This document shows positions 6,563 to 15,036 of a stretch of DNA of 15,036 bases, piece by piece. The stretch is from Isohypsibius dastychi (lineage: Eukaryota > Tardigrada > Eutardigrada > Parachela > Isohypsibiidae). How positions within the stretch are numbered: position 1 is the stretch's first letter; every line of letters begins with the position of its first letter. A program made the position numbers and the translations under genes. The stretch is taken from positions 1 through 15,036 of the forward strand of contig JAQIWT010000798.1 in NCBI GenBank assembly GCA_034696485.1, read 5' to 3'. The notes under the pieces were generated by a model. The model was not told where the DNA came from, ran no database searches, and saw only the letters and a program-made list of their open reading frames with translations.

Positions 6563-9500
6563 GGCAAACTATTTAACACAAACCGACGTCAAATTTTGAA
6601 CTTTGCGAATCATCTCTTATAAACGCATACCTTTTGTTTTCTTTACTTCGACCATCAATTTCTTTGTAATAGGGTCATCGTAGTACGAGAAGTAGAAAGT
6701 ACAGAAATCCAGCTCATCGCGGAACTGACAGATTTTCTCTCCTGGCATATCCTCTGAAGAACAGAAACGCAAAAATGACCAAACCATTTTGATTTAAAGG
6801 TGTTATTCCGTGGATCCTACCGTAAAGTTCGTCGACATGAGTTGAATTAAACAGAGTGCAGTTTCTTCTGCAAAGGTCAACATCGCCATCCTCGCCGCCA
6901 AGTTCACCAGATCCGAATGCTTGACACTGAGCACATGGTTTCAACGTGAAACAAAGACCCGGGCAAGTTGGGCAGTTCTCGCAGGTTGGTCCAGAGTATG
7001 CAGGGACATCGCTGCCTTCTTCAATGAAACAGTCGCACTTTCCACAGGTGCAGTTTCCACGACCGTTACAAATTTGCTAGAAAATAGAAAAAGGTCAGTT
7101 TCGGGTTTTTGGTGCGGTCAGAGTGAGACTTTGAACCCTTACGCCATTGAGAGCCATGCAGGTACTGGTGTCCGTTGAGCAATCGCAAGCGTCGCCGGTC
7201 CATCCAGGTTTGCAAACACATTTCCCGCATTCACAAGTTCCATGATCAGGACCTGGAATACTCAGTCATTACAACGTAATTCGAATTTATCATGATAACT
7301 CAATCTTCGCAACTACGAAATACACGTACTTACTGTATCGAACACCTCGCATGGTATCTTGCACAATATCCAGAAAATCGTGATGTTCACGGAAAGTTTA
7401 TAAAGAAGATAATATGCAGATTCTTATCAACAAAATTCTTAATTAATCGTTAAAAGGTAGGATTGTTGGCGACGGTCAGGGGTAGGGGGCAGATGAATAT
7501 GATTCAAGTCGGGGGCCACTGTACTTAATCATAGTCAGCAGGGTGGCGCAGAGGTAGCGCGCTGGGCTCATAACTCAGAGGTCCGTGGATCGAAACCATG
7601 CCCTGCTACTTTTTACGTTTTTTGTTCAAAAATTTTTTTGTGTTTCAGTGCGAATATTATTTCTTAATTCCCGATGTTACAATATTTTTAGGAAAGATTT
7701 CGATTTTACAGAGCTTCTAACCAACCACTCACCTCCGCAAACCAGTCCACCTGAGCGATCACATGAGAAGTTGTCACACTCGCAATACTTTCCGGTAACT
7801 TGTTCATCGTCACGCTGAAAGATCCAAGCAATCACCCATGAATAAATACACAATCAATATAAAAACAATATAAAAACCATCAATATAAAAACATATAAAA
7901 CATATATATATCAATATAAAAACAGTCGGCGCTTATAAACTCACATCTCGTGGAAAGCACATACACACTCCACAAACACATCGACCCCGACCACTGCAGA
8001 TCAACGAAGAATTCCCCCTAAGAAACGAAACAAAGATGAATTCAACCCGACAAAAACTGAAGATTAATTCGAAATTTCCACCAAATTTCAATCCGAAACT
8101 GTGGTTATATCAATGAATTTTTTTCAATTTTAAAACAATATTATTCGCATTATCACGACTTGGACGAAATTTTTTCGGCGCTTACTGTCGACAATCTGCA
8201 GTTTCATCTTCCACATTGATTTGATCAGAACTGCATTCACAGTGCTTGCCGAAAGTTCCGGGCGGGCAAGCGCAGATCCCACATTGCAGAGTTCCATTTC
8301 CGCTGCACAACGGCGAATTCGGCACAGAATTTTCCGGCTTCTCACAATCACATCCGCAGATGACTTCCAGTTCAACCAACAACTCCTCATCCAAACCAAC
8401 TGGATACACTTTAAACGGGATTATATGGGGACCAGGACCTTCCGGGCATTTATTGACCTCAAAATTCAATTCCCAGCTGACCTGAAAATTTTTGAAAAAA
8501 ATGAAACTAGAAATAAAAAACACATTTGTTATTTCCAGGAATTTACCTCTGAACCAACTTTCAAACCAGTGCAGATGTTTGTTCTCGTACGCTTGTCACC
8601 GAGGCAAGACGAGAAATATGTTATCTTAACGATTTCAGAAGGCGCGTTGTCTTTGAGCTCCACGGATGATGTGATTTTCTATAAATATCCAAGATGCTCT
8701 AATAAATGCGTGGGTGAACAGTCAAGTTGGTCCACTTTACATTATATTGGTCCTTAACCAGCTCGACGACATTGGAGGAGTCGTTGGCTAGCTTGCCGGC
8801 AACAGAGCCTTCAACATACTGGCTCAGGCGGTCGTAGGTGGAAAACTGGTCTTCAGTCACGGCGAAAATCAGATTGATTTTATTTTCTTTGACCGAACGA
8901 TTAATTTGGCTCAAAGACGGGTAATCCTGAAAAAATTAAGTTTTAGGTGTCTTACCGTTCAAAAAATAGTGAATAAAAAATAATAACGTTCGAACGAAAT
9001 TTATTCTGTTTTTGAAATTCAGCTGACCTGATTGCTGCTTTCCGTATATTGCAACTCGCCATCGACATTCGCTAAATGACATTCTCCATCATTTGGAGTG
9101 ACGATGCCGCCGAGCTGTAAAATAAACAGGTTACTCTTGTCAATCAAACCATTCCATTAAAAATCTCCAAAACTGCACTGCAAAAACAAAAATTATTGAA
9201 AAACGTGTTGTTTTCCAAAATAACGATTTAAATTGTTGTTATGTTTTCCAAAAATTCTCGATTTTTCGTGTCGATAAATCTTCTGACAAATGGGTATTTT
9301 TGGGGCGGATAATTGTACAACATTTCAGTCAAAATGAGAAAAGCGATCCCCAAAGTCTTCACTCACTTTGCCGTCCCCAGCGTAATGGAAGCTGGCATCT
9401 GTTGACAAGACCAATAATTTACGCGCTCTCTCACGCCATCCAATATCGTTCTGCAATCCAGCCAAGTTCATAATATCAAATTAACAACAATTCTCACCAC

Positions 9501-11212
9501 AAAATACCTTGCAAGAAATCGCCTGCATAATTGCGTCGAAACCTCCTTCCGGCGCATCCAAGTTACCGGAAATACTAGCTGCCGCAACTCGAGTCTAAAA
9601 AATATATATTAAAAATTATTCAAAAATTAATTGACAAATTAACAGCCATGTCCGACAAGAAAATGTGGGCGATTCTGAAACTGACCTCGAATTGGTCAGT
9701 ATTCACATCGAGCGTCATGTGGTGCTTGTATCCGTATGGGGCAGCACATCCATCGCAGGGAGCAACAAGCCTTCAAGCAAAAGAGAGTATTAAATTACAA
9801 TAATAACATGGCGAGAAATCAAAGTGGAGTAGACTTGATTAAATGCACTCACTTCCTGGGAACTGTACTGACATAAGGCATTTCGACCTTGTCCACAAAT
9901 GAGCCGAATCCCAGCCTGAAATTTCTCGTCAAATTCTTCATTTCTTGAGCTGCAAAAATAAATTCGTGAGTAAAAACAGAGATATCAGAAAAACTTTACA
10001 TCGAAGATTTATGATCGATGAAACTTACCCATAAGAATTGAAGAAAAATGTAATTCAAAAAGTATTTTATATCATGAAAATCTTTCATGTTAAAAATCAC
10101 TTTGAAAATTCACGGACAATTTAATTTTACTGTAGATGCTGATCCAAGCAATAAAATATGATAAGCCTAGCAGAAAATTGCACCTTGTTACGAAACATCA
10201 TCTGTTTGATTTGACATAAATCAAGTGCAGAAATAAATCCTAAATATAAATTTCGATATTTGTTTACCCAGGTAGCTGCCCAGCGTGGCCAATTTCAGTT
10301 TATCGTCCAACATGGAGTGAGATAGATCCATAAGATAATATAGATCAACTGGATAATCTTGTGCTTGACGGAATCGGACCTGTGTTTGAAATGATTTCTC
10401 TGGAAAGCAAAATTTAAAATTAGCATGATCATCCGGGAACATTTTGAATTGCAGCCTCACTTGGACGTAATCTGAGCTTGATTTCCTGAGGGGCAAACTG
10501 GATGGTGTCGCTCAGGTTCGAATTCTAGAAATAAAATAATCTTGAACACAAGAGAACAAAATCTGGTCATATTCTTCATCCTCATAATTTTCAAAATATT
10601 AATGAAATATGAAAAATGAACAAATCCACAACAAGAATAAAAGTCCAAATTTATTTAATCGCAATTTAAAATTCAGCATTATTTGTAAGTAAATTGCAAC
10701 TGAATTAATTTTGTGTTTTCAACCTAAACCATTTTTGTTGGGATTTATTGTTTTCTTACCCGAACATAGATGAGTTCGCTTTCCGGGTTGACGATATCGC
10801 TGTAAGCACATCCTTTTGTCCTCAAATTGGCAACAAGATCACAACGCGGTGCGCCGGTGTTTTCTCCATAACCCTGTAATCCAACCGGAAGTTAGCACAA
10901 CCATCCAAAGAGACACGGATAATACGGCGCAGGATGAACTGAAAAGGCACTTACAATTTGTACACACCACGCACAGTTTGGATTGGCTTGTATACAGGCA
11001 CTACATGTTTGATGAACTATACAGGAATTTCCGGAGGCATCTTCCGACGACGAAACTGAAAAAAAGTCAAGGTTATCGATTTCGCCCATTCAAAAAATAA
11101 AAATAAATTTATTATTTGAAGATCTGTTTGACCTACTTTGAGCAAATGCAGTCTGGAGCAGGATTAATCCATAAAGAGCAGCGCAGAGCAGGAGAAGCGA
11201 CTTCCGGTCCAT
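6163..11212 (-). CDS. Integrin beta subunit, complete, 20 exons, 805 aa
   Basis: Beta chain of the heterodimeric cell-adhesion receptor, a type I membrane protein. Minus-strand exons: 11212-11137, 11055-10955, 10873-10760, 10524-10461, 10399-10268, 9949-9853, 9770-9686, 9594-9508, 9450-9367, 9114-9028, 8926-8741, 8678-8547, 8481-8186, 8017-7945, 7814-7733, 7252-7143, 7076-6821, 6753-6631, 6568-6402, 6228-6163. They sum to 2,418 nt with every phase matching. Order: signal peptide (1-24); PSI domain with CAWC; hybrid segment; beta-I domain with MIDAS DLSHS (D143, S145, S147), adjacent D150/D151, NLDAPEGG (234-241) and STDAS; four cysteine-rich EGF repeats (about 450-620); beta-tail; one membrane helix (about 734-757); tail with HDRR, NPIF (787-790) and NPSY (799-802). 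The specificity loop is very short (CDGC). The first NPxY has Phe for Tyr, and HDRRVV replaces the usual HDRREF. Length is normal for the family. Which beta class it belongs to is not resolved. Confidence 0.95.
7537..7608 (+). tRNA. Initiator tRNA-Met (CAT), inside an integrin intron
   Basis: This is a 72-nt cloverleaf. The acceptor stem is AGCAGGG/CCCTGCT with the A1:U72 pair typical of eukaryotic initiators, followed by discriminator A. The D stem is GCGC/GCGC. The anticodon arm is CTGGG-CTCATAA-CTCAG with anticodon CAT. The T arm is CGTGG-ATCGAAA-CCATG; the loop ATCGAAA (A54, A60 in place of the usual T-psi-C) marks an initiator rather than an elongator. Internal promoters are present: A box TGGCGCAGAGG and B box GGATCGAAACC. 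A TTTTT Pol III terminator follows within 2 nt, and no CCA is encoded. The middle pair of the usual three G:C pairs in the anticodon stem is a G-U wobble here. It lies in the 480-nt intron 7732-7253 of the integrin gene, on the opposite strand. Confidence 0.93.
7610..7614 (+). terminator. Pol III terminator of the tRNA
   Basis: A run of five T residues starts 2 nt after the tRNA discriminator base, the standard RNA polymerase III stop; a second T run follows at about 7618. Confidence 0.8.
7852..7924. repeat. AT-rich tandem repeat in an integrin intron
   Basis: This low-complexity stretch is built from repeats of caatataaaaa and variants (cataaaa, catatata). It fills most of the intron between the exons ending at 7945 and starting at 7814. 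On the integrin strand it is T-rich and merges into the region before the next acceptor. Confidence 0.8.
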
Positions 11213-12421
11213 CGCCGCACAAAAGGCCGTTTTGGTGGATCGATTAAATCATCCAGCTGAAATCAACAAATTATCTCTTTGAATTTCTTCCAATAACGCA
11301 AACTTGAAAGAGCGATAGTATATCGAAAATATCGATTTGTCCCCCGATGAACATGACCGAAGACAATGCTGACCACACCGCACCTCCTTCTCTATTAAAA
11401 GATTTAAATATAGATTTGCAAATGTGCAACATGTCGGTTGGGAGTGCGTTTAATCTGCTCTTATTTATCGCTCTCCTCAGTTTCCACTGGAAAGTTATTG
11501 AAGAGACGTCTTGGAGATACTCGAGGGCAAATTATGATTTTGACCGACTGTTCTTCAAACGATGAGACACTGTCTGGAATATAAAGTGGATGGCGGCACA
11601 TTTTCTTACTCATAACTTTCGGCGCAAAAAACAGCATCAATCAAATCGCGACTTGAAAAGTGACTCACAAAATGAATTTCATGTCTTCTTCAGCAAAAAC
11701 TTATGATTACACATTATTACATCCAGCTGTTTCGTGAGTCATAACAAACCAAATTTATCTTTATTGCAAATATTAAGCAAAAATAAATTTCTTTCTGGTT
11801 TCCGGTCAAGAAGGGACATTAGTGAGGAGGTGGGCGGAAGTCGGTCGGGAGGATGTAAAATCGGTCAAGTGAGGCCAGAAAAGTATCCTCATTGATTTAA
11901 AGTAGCAGCCAGATCAGATCAAAGCACGTCGCAAATCGCACGCAAGAAAGCAATTTTAAAATCTAAGCTCCTGTATATCGCTATCAATGGGATTACAACG
12001 ACCTCAATCTTTCAGTTTTCATAGGCTCTCAAGAGTACCGACCTCAAGAGTTAAATGGGTTCGCATTAGGATCAGTTAAATTTCCAAAAAAATACCGGCA
12101 CGTAAAAAAACACGTAAAAAATCAACTCCGCGCAAAATAACATAAAAAGCTGTTTTCTGGATACATTTTTAGAATTGCTGCCGCTCCCAAATTTTCGTTC
12201 CGAAAACGCTGCGACATTTCATTTAATCTAATCGTATTGCTGCCTGGTTTGGTTTGTTGATTGAATCCTCGCAAATCAAATCACTGGTTGATGGCGAAAT
12301 CAAAGTTCTCGATACAAAACGCATGAAAAATATCAACATTGAATCGATGCATGAATAAATGCTGTGATCCACGAAAGCAAAAACTGACCCATATTTTGGT
12401 TTTCAAATAAAACGCACTCAC

Positions 12422-12540
12422 CTGGGATGAATTATGCAAATTCCACGGCTGGCGTTCAGTTTAGGTCAAGTCCCATTGATAAAAGTCCCGGTTTAATCCC
12501 AAGTCAAAAGGTGTTTGAATAATTCCGGTGTTGCAAGCAA
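12422..12540 (-). promoter_or_regulatory. Possible untranslated first exon and promoter of the integrin gene
   Basis: On the minus strand the sequence tcatcccag followed by GTGAGTGCG at 12421 is a near-consensus donor. It has no matching coding exon and faces the acceptor at 11257-11258, 45 nt before the integrin ATG. Joined, they would give a 5' UTR intron of about 1.17 kb. The transcription start, and so the right limit given here, is a guess. Confidence 0.3.
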
Positions 12541-12826
12541 GTATAATATGCACTTATCAATATTCCGTTATGAATCGTGCAGCCACGGTATGCCGTATTT
12601 GGGCAGACAAGAATGAGTGATCTTCAAGGCAAGGCAAAGGAGAGTTGTGAGAGAGCATGCGCCGGCTTGTTTCAGCTTTACGTGCTACGCCAAAAGTTTT
12701 ATGAATTCCGTGGCTCATATCTTGAAAGCCAGTCCGATCTCTTTTAAAACCGATGCGGTTCACCGGCCCGACACGCCCTCACAAGCCTTTGCGCCATACA
12801 GATGATCAGGGTGTACGTACGTAATA

Positions 12827-12834
12827 CAAGTACC
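12827..12834. repeat. Target site duplication, left (CAAGTACC)
   Basis: Eight bases caagtacc directly precede the left terminal repeat and are repeated exactly at 13570-13577. An exact 8-bp duplication is the signature of hAT-superfamily insertion. Confidence 0.9.
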
Positions 12835-13569
12835 TAGGGATCCTTTCACTTCACCTCACTTCACCCCACTGCAAAATCACTCCACTCGCTTTCAAAGTCA
12901 CTCTGTTTCTTCTCACTTTTTTATGAAGTCACTTTTTCTCCCTGACTCGAAAGGAAAGTCACCTGGAATCACTTCACTTTCGTTTTAAGTGACCTCAAGT
13001 GACTTTTAAGTGACTTTTGGTAAAATACGGAAACGAATTTCAGCCTGTGAATTTTTCGTTGAGTTTGAAAAATACTTTACGATAAAAGAGGAAATCAGAT
13101 ATCATAAACGTGCTCATCCAAATGAAGTTCTTTTTCCTTTAAGAATTCGAATGAAGATTTAAGCTGCAGGGACGCATCAACAAGACTGCTCGAAAAACGA
13201 TTTATTTGGTCAGCAGGGAACTATTTGGCTTTCGAGTTCTCATGTTCAGGCTGCACTGAGGACACGGGAGCACCAAAAATGTCGATAGCAATGTTCATCA
13301 ATATCGGGATTTTTCGATCACTTTTTTGAAATTCTGTGACTAGATAACCGTCAATCGGAGAAATAAAAAGCAATAATAAGTCACTCCGAGTCAACTTCAC
13401 TTGTTTCGAGAGTCACTTTTTTCCACTCACTCCGAAGTGAAGTCACTCTTTTTCTTCTGACCTTTTTTCCAAGTCACTCAGTTTCACTTCACTAAAAAAC
13501 CAGGTGAAGTGATCAAAAGTCGACCTGAAGTCGACTCGAAGTGAAATTTTCCAAGTGAAAGGATCCCTA
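12835..13569. mobile_element. Non-autonomous hAT-type DNA transposon (MITE), 735 bp
   Basis: The termini are perfect inverted repeats of 17 bp, TAGGGATCCTTTCACTT at the left and its complement ending at 13569, flanked by an exact 8-bp target duplication. TAGGG ends and 8-bp duplications are features of the hAT superfamily. There is no transposase frame, so it must have been moved in trans. The first 190 bp and the last 190 bp are packed with copies of TCACTT/AAGTGA in both orientations (more than 20 in total), resembling the subterminal transposase-binding repeats of hAT elements. The middle of about 350 bp is unremarkable. The perfect terminal repeats and perfect target duplication suggest a fairly recent insertion. 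It sits between the integrin and COX6B genes. Confidence 0.9.
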
Positions 13570-13577
13570 CAAGTACC
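13570..13577. repeat. Target site duplication, right (CAAGTACC)
   Basis: Exact copy of 12827-12834 immediately after the right terminal repeat. It overlaps the start of a small hairpin (13575-13593). Confidence 0.9.
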
Positions 13578-13593
13578 GTTCACCCTGAACGGT
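13575..13593. repeat. Small hairpin next to the transposon
   Basis: ACCGTTCA and TGAACGGT form perfect 8-bp arms around a ccc loop. The half cagggtg also occurs inverted at 12807-12813 on the other side of the transposon, so the insertion site itself may have been an older inverted repeat. Confidence 0.6.
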
Positions 13594-14022
13594 TTATCCT
13601 TGATTGAATGAAGCAACAGCTGCAGGACTCTTTTTAGCACATATTCGGACGCCGACAAGTGGTAACCCAATTTTTTTGAGGGTTTAGATTTTTCAGATTT
13701 TTTGGTTTTGACTGAATGGAATCCTATTAGTTTCGCCTGCTTCTGATAAATAGATACATTGTCCCCTTTTTTCCATTTTGCCAGCCAGGGAGCTCGTGCG
13801 CCACTGAAACGAGACCACTCAGTCGCCGCTCCGCTCTGATCGGTCACCGCTTCACTCGTGTACCGCTTTCAAGGCGGACCATTTTCCCGTGAATTTTGGT
13901 TTTGGTTTGGGTTCTTCGTTAAATAAAAACATTCAGCCAATTTGCATTCTTCTGCCACTGTTTTGGAAACGGTCTGTCTTTCCGACCCTGGTGCAAATTC
14001 GACTTAGTACTCCCTGGATCAG
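13594..14022 (+). promoter_or_regulatory. COX6B upstream region and likely 5' UTR exon
   Basis: This is the promoter side of COX6B. A CCAAT box lies at 13937-13941 and there is no clear TATA box, as is usual for a housekeeping gene. A GTAGGT donor after 14022 and the tttttttcattgcag acceptor ending at 14085 define a 63-nt intron in the 5' UTR, so the first exon is untranslated and ends at 14022. Its start is not determined. A long minus-strand opening here looks fortuitous. Confidence 0.5.
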
Positions 14023-14090
14023 GTAGGTCGCCCCGTGTGCGTACACCACAAACTGCTTCTATTGTTTACGTTTTTTTCATTGCAGCCAAA

Positions 14091-14727
14091 ATGACTTCAG
14101 CGTACGAAGAGAAGATGGAATCAGTGGAGTACAACAAGGAGCGATTAGCGAGGAATGAATTCTTCCGCGTCCCGTTTGATCCACGTTTTCCTAATCAGAA
14201 CCAGGCGAAACGCTGCTGGGTGAACTACGTCGACTACCACCGCTGCAAAAAGATCAAGGGCGACGACTACGAACCATGCTATTACTTCAAACAAATTTTC
14301 AGAAACATTTGCCCGAATGCCTGGGTGGAGAAATGGGACGACCAAATGGCCAACGGAATCTTTCCTTACGATTTTGAGAAAGACCTGAAGGTAAGATAGG
14401 AAGTGCAAAGGCACAAATTCTGTGTAATGTAATGTTCACATTAGCCGTTTTTCTCCTTCCACTTTGATTTCAATATGGATGGCTTAGTTTTTCAGTGTAT
14501 TCGATTGAATGTTTTATTATGGTGCTGTGATGTGATTCTGTATGTTTTCGAGTATTGTTACGCTATTTTAAGGCAAGCGCGCATATGCTGCGGTCGTTTA
14601 AAATGTGCATATTCGTTTCTTCCAGCCAGTTACTCTTTTGTTTAATAAATCAATCATTTTTCAGGCTCACGGAAAAGGTGGAGATACAAAAGATGACGGG
14701 CACGGACATGGTCATGGAAAACACTGA
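14091..14727 (+). CDS. COX6B: Cytochrome c oxidase subunit VIb (COX6B) with His-rich C-terminal tail
   Basis: Nuclear-encoded small subunit of respiratory complex IV, located on the intermembrane-space side, where the family bridges the two monomers of the dimer. Coding exons 14091-14390 and 14665-14727 join in phase 0 to give 120 residues. The family core is clear: FDPRFPNQNQAKRCW, then the twin cysteine pairs C42-x9-C52 and C63-x10-C74 of the CHCH fold, then CPNAW and GIFP. No targeting peptide is expected; CHCH proteins of this kind are imported through the Mia40 disulfide relay. The vertebrate family member is about 86 residues. Here there are extra residues at the N-terminus and about 25 after GIFP, most of them encoded by the second coding exon (101-120) with alternating Gly and His (GHGHGHGKH). 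If the intron is retained the protein ends at 102 residues, just after KVR. The ATG at 14091 follows the acceptor by 5 nt, with context caaaATG. Confidence 0.95.
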
Positions 14728-15036
14728 ACTGGCCAGGTTATTTTCGAACTTTCGGACAATACGGACTGCTTTTGTCATTGACTTTGTGTGAAATTATAGC
14801 GGATCATCTGCTTACTGTGTGAAATATTATGAATATAGTTGATTATACCTTTTCTTTGTTCACCGCATTACTTAGTTTCAGAAATTCCTGTCTGCTAAAA
14901 CCCGATAAAGTTGATGTGGTCAGACTTGATACGTTTATTTCATGTCACCATAATTTAATAAATAAGACTTGAGATCCCCAAAAATTCGGAATATGGAAAG
15001 AAACAGGAAGGCGCGCCGGTTTAAAGGATTTTATAA
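14728..15036 (+). other. COX6B 3' flank
   Basis: The 3' UTR and downstream sequence, with no coding signal. A canonical AATAAA at 14957-14962, about 230 nt past the stop, is the likely poly(A) signal. Nothing else is recognised up to the window edge. Confidence 0.5.
14957..14962 (+). promoter_or_regulatory. Poly(A) signal AATAAA of COX6B
   Basis: This is the only canonical hexamer I find between the COX6B stop and the end of the window, about 230 nt downstream of the stop. Confidence 0.5.

Larger units (their letters stand above)
11213..12834. other. Integrin 5' flank / non-coding stretch
   Basis: About 1.6 kb without a convincing gene. Next to the integrin ATG there is a plausible splice acceptor (minus strand, ttgatttcag before 11256). 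Far upstream a strong GTGAGT donor (minus strand, exon end 12422) could define an untranslated first exon. A TATCGAT word (11330-11336) resembles a DREF site. A short plus-strand open frame of 72 codons at 11347-11565 starts with ATG and contains one hydrophobic stretch; I cannot tell whether it is real. The rest is ordinary AT-rich sequence. Confidence 0.5.

Noticed and set aside
6560-6568. Alternative acceptor 9 nt downstream (tttgcccag) for the integrin membrane exon
   Set aside because: It keeps the frame but removes the conserved final extracellular cysteine (VCPEE), so the upstream tag acceptor is preferred.
7537-7608. Elongator tRNA-Met
   Set aside because: A1:U72, the ATCGAAA T-loop and the AGC start point to the initiator class.
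8221-8757. 178-codon plus-strand open frame
   Set aside because: It is antisense to integrin exons whose phases, cysteines and domain order all fit; the long opening follows from their composition.
10816-11100. 94-codon plus-strand open frame
   Set aside because: It is antisense to the PSI-domain exons of the integrin; no independent support.
13443-13847. 134-codon minus-strand frame starting right of the transposon
   Set aside because: It runs across the transposon border and the target duplication and has no recognisable domain, so it cannot be one old gene; likely fortuitous.

Overview
The window looks like nuclear DNA from an arthropod. Introns are short (about 60 bp is common) with GT-AG borders. 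There is a tandem cluster of insect-type gustatory receptor (GR) genes, a multi-exon integrin beta gene, a eukaryotic initiator tRNA and a nuclear COX6B gene. A branchiopod crustacean such as Daphnia is my best guess, but nothing in the sequence fixes the genus. All gene models were built by hand from reading frames, splice signals and comparison between paralogues.

Layout. (1) 1-4354, plus strand: three tandem GR-family genes. The first is cut by the window's left edge (1-569). The second (814-2373, 438 aa) and third (2874-4354, 442 aa) are complete. All share two phase-0 introns near the 3' end, an internal exon of exactly 159 nt, and the C-terminal TY(x5)Q(hydrophobic) signature. Between genes 2 and 3 is a cluster of three adjacent palindromes (2479-2574). 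(2) 4322-6562: two direct copies of a segment of about 0.8 kb. Each carries the tail of a GR gene and, on the opposite strand, the 3' end of the integrin gene. The right copy holds the working last two integrin exons; the left copy is decayed. An unassigned open frame (5185-5667) lies between them. (3) 6163-11212, minus strand: a 20-exon integrin beta gene predicting 805 aa, complete from signal peptide to cytoplasmic tail. An initiator tRNA-Met gene sits inside one intron on the opposite strand. (4) 11213-12834: the 5' flank of the integrin gene, with a possible untranslated first exon. (5) 12835-13569: a 735-bp non-autonomous hAT-type transposon with a 17-bp terminal inverted repeat (TIR) and a perfect 8-bp target duplication. 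(6) 14091-14727, plus strand: COX6B, cytochrome c oxidase subunit VIb, with a His/Gly-rich C-terminal extension.

The genes do not form one pathway. The GR genes are chemosensory membrane proteins, the integrin is an adhesion receptor, and COX6B belongs to the respiratory chain. The most unusual structures are the palindrome cluster, the duplicated GR/integrin 3'-end segment with a broken integrin copy, the target-flanked hAT element, and the departures from family consensus in the integrin tail and the COX6B tail.
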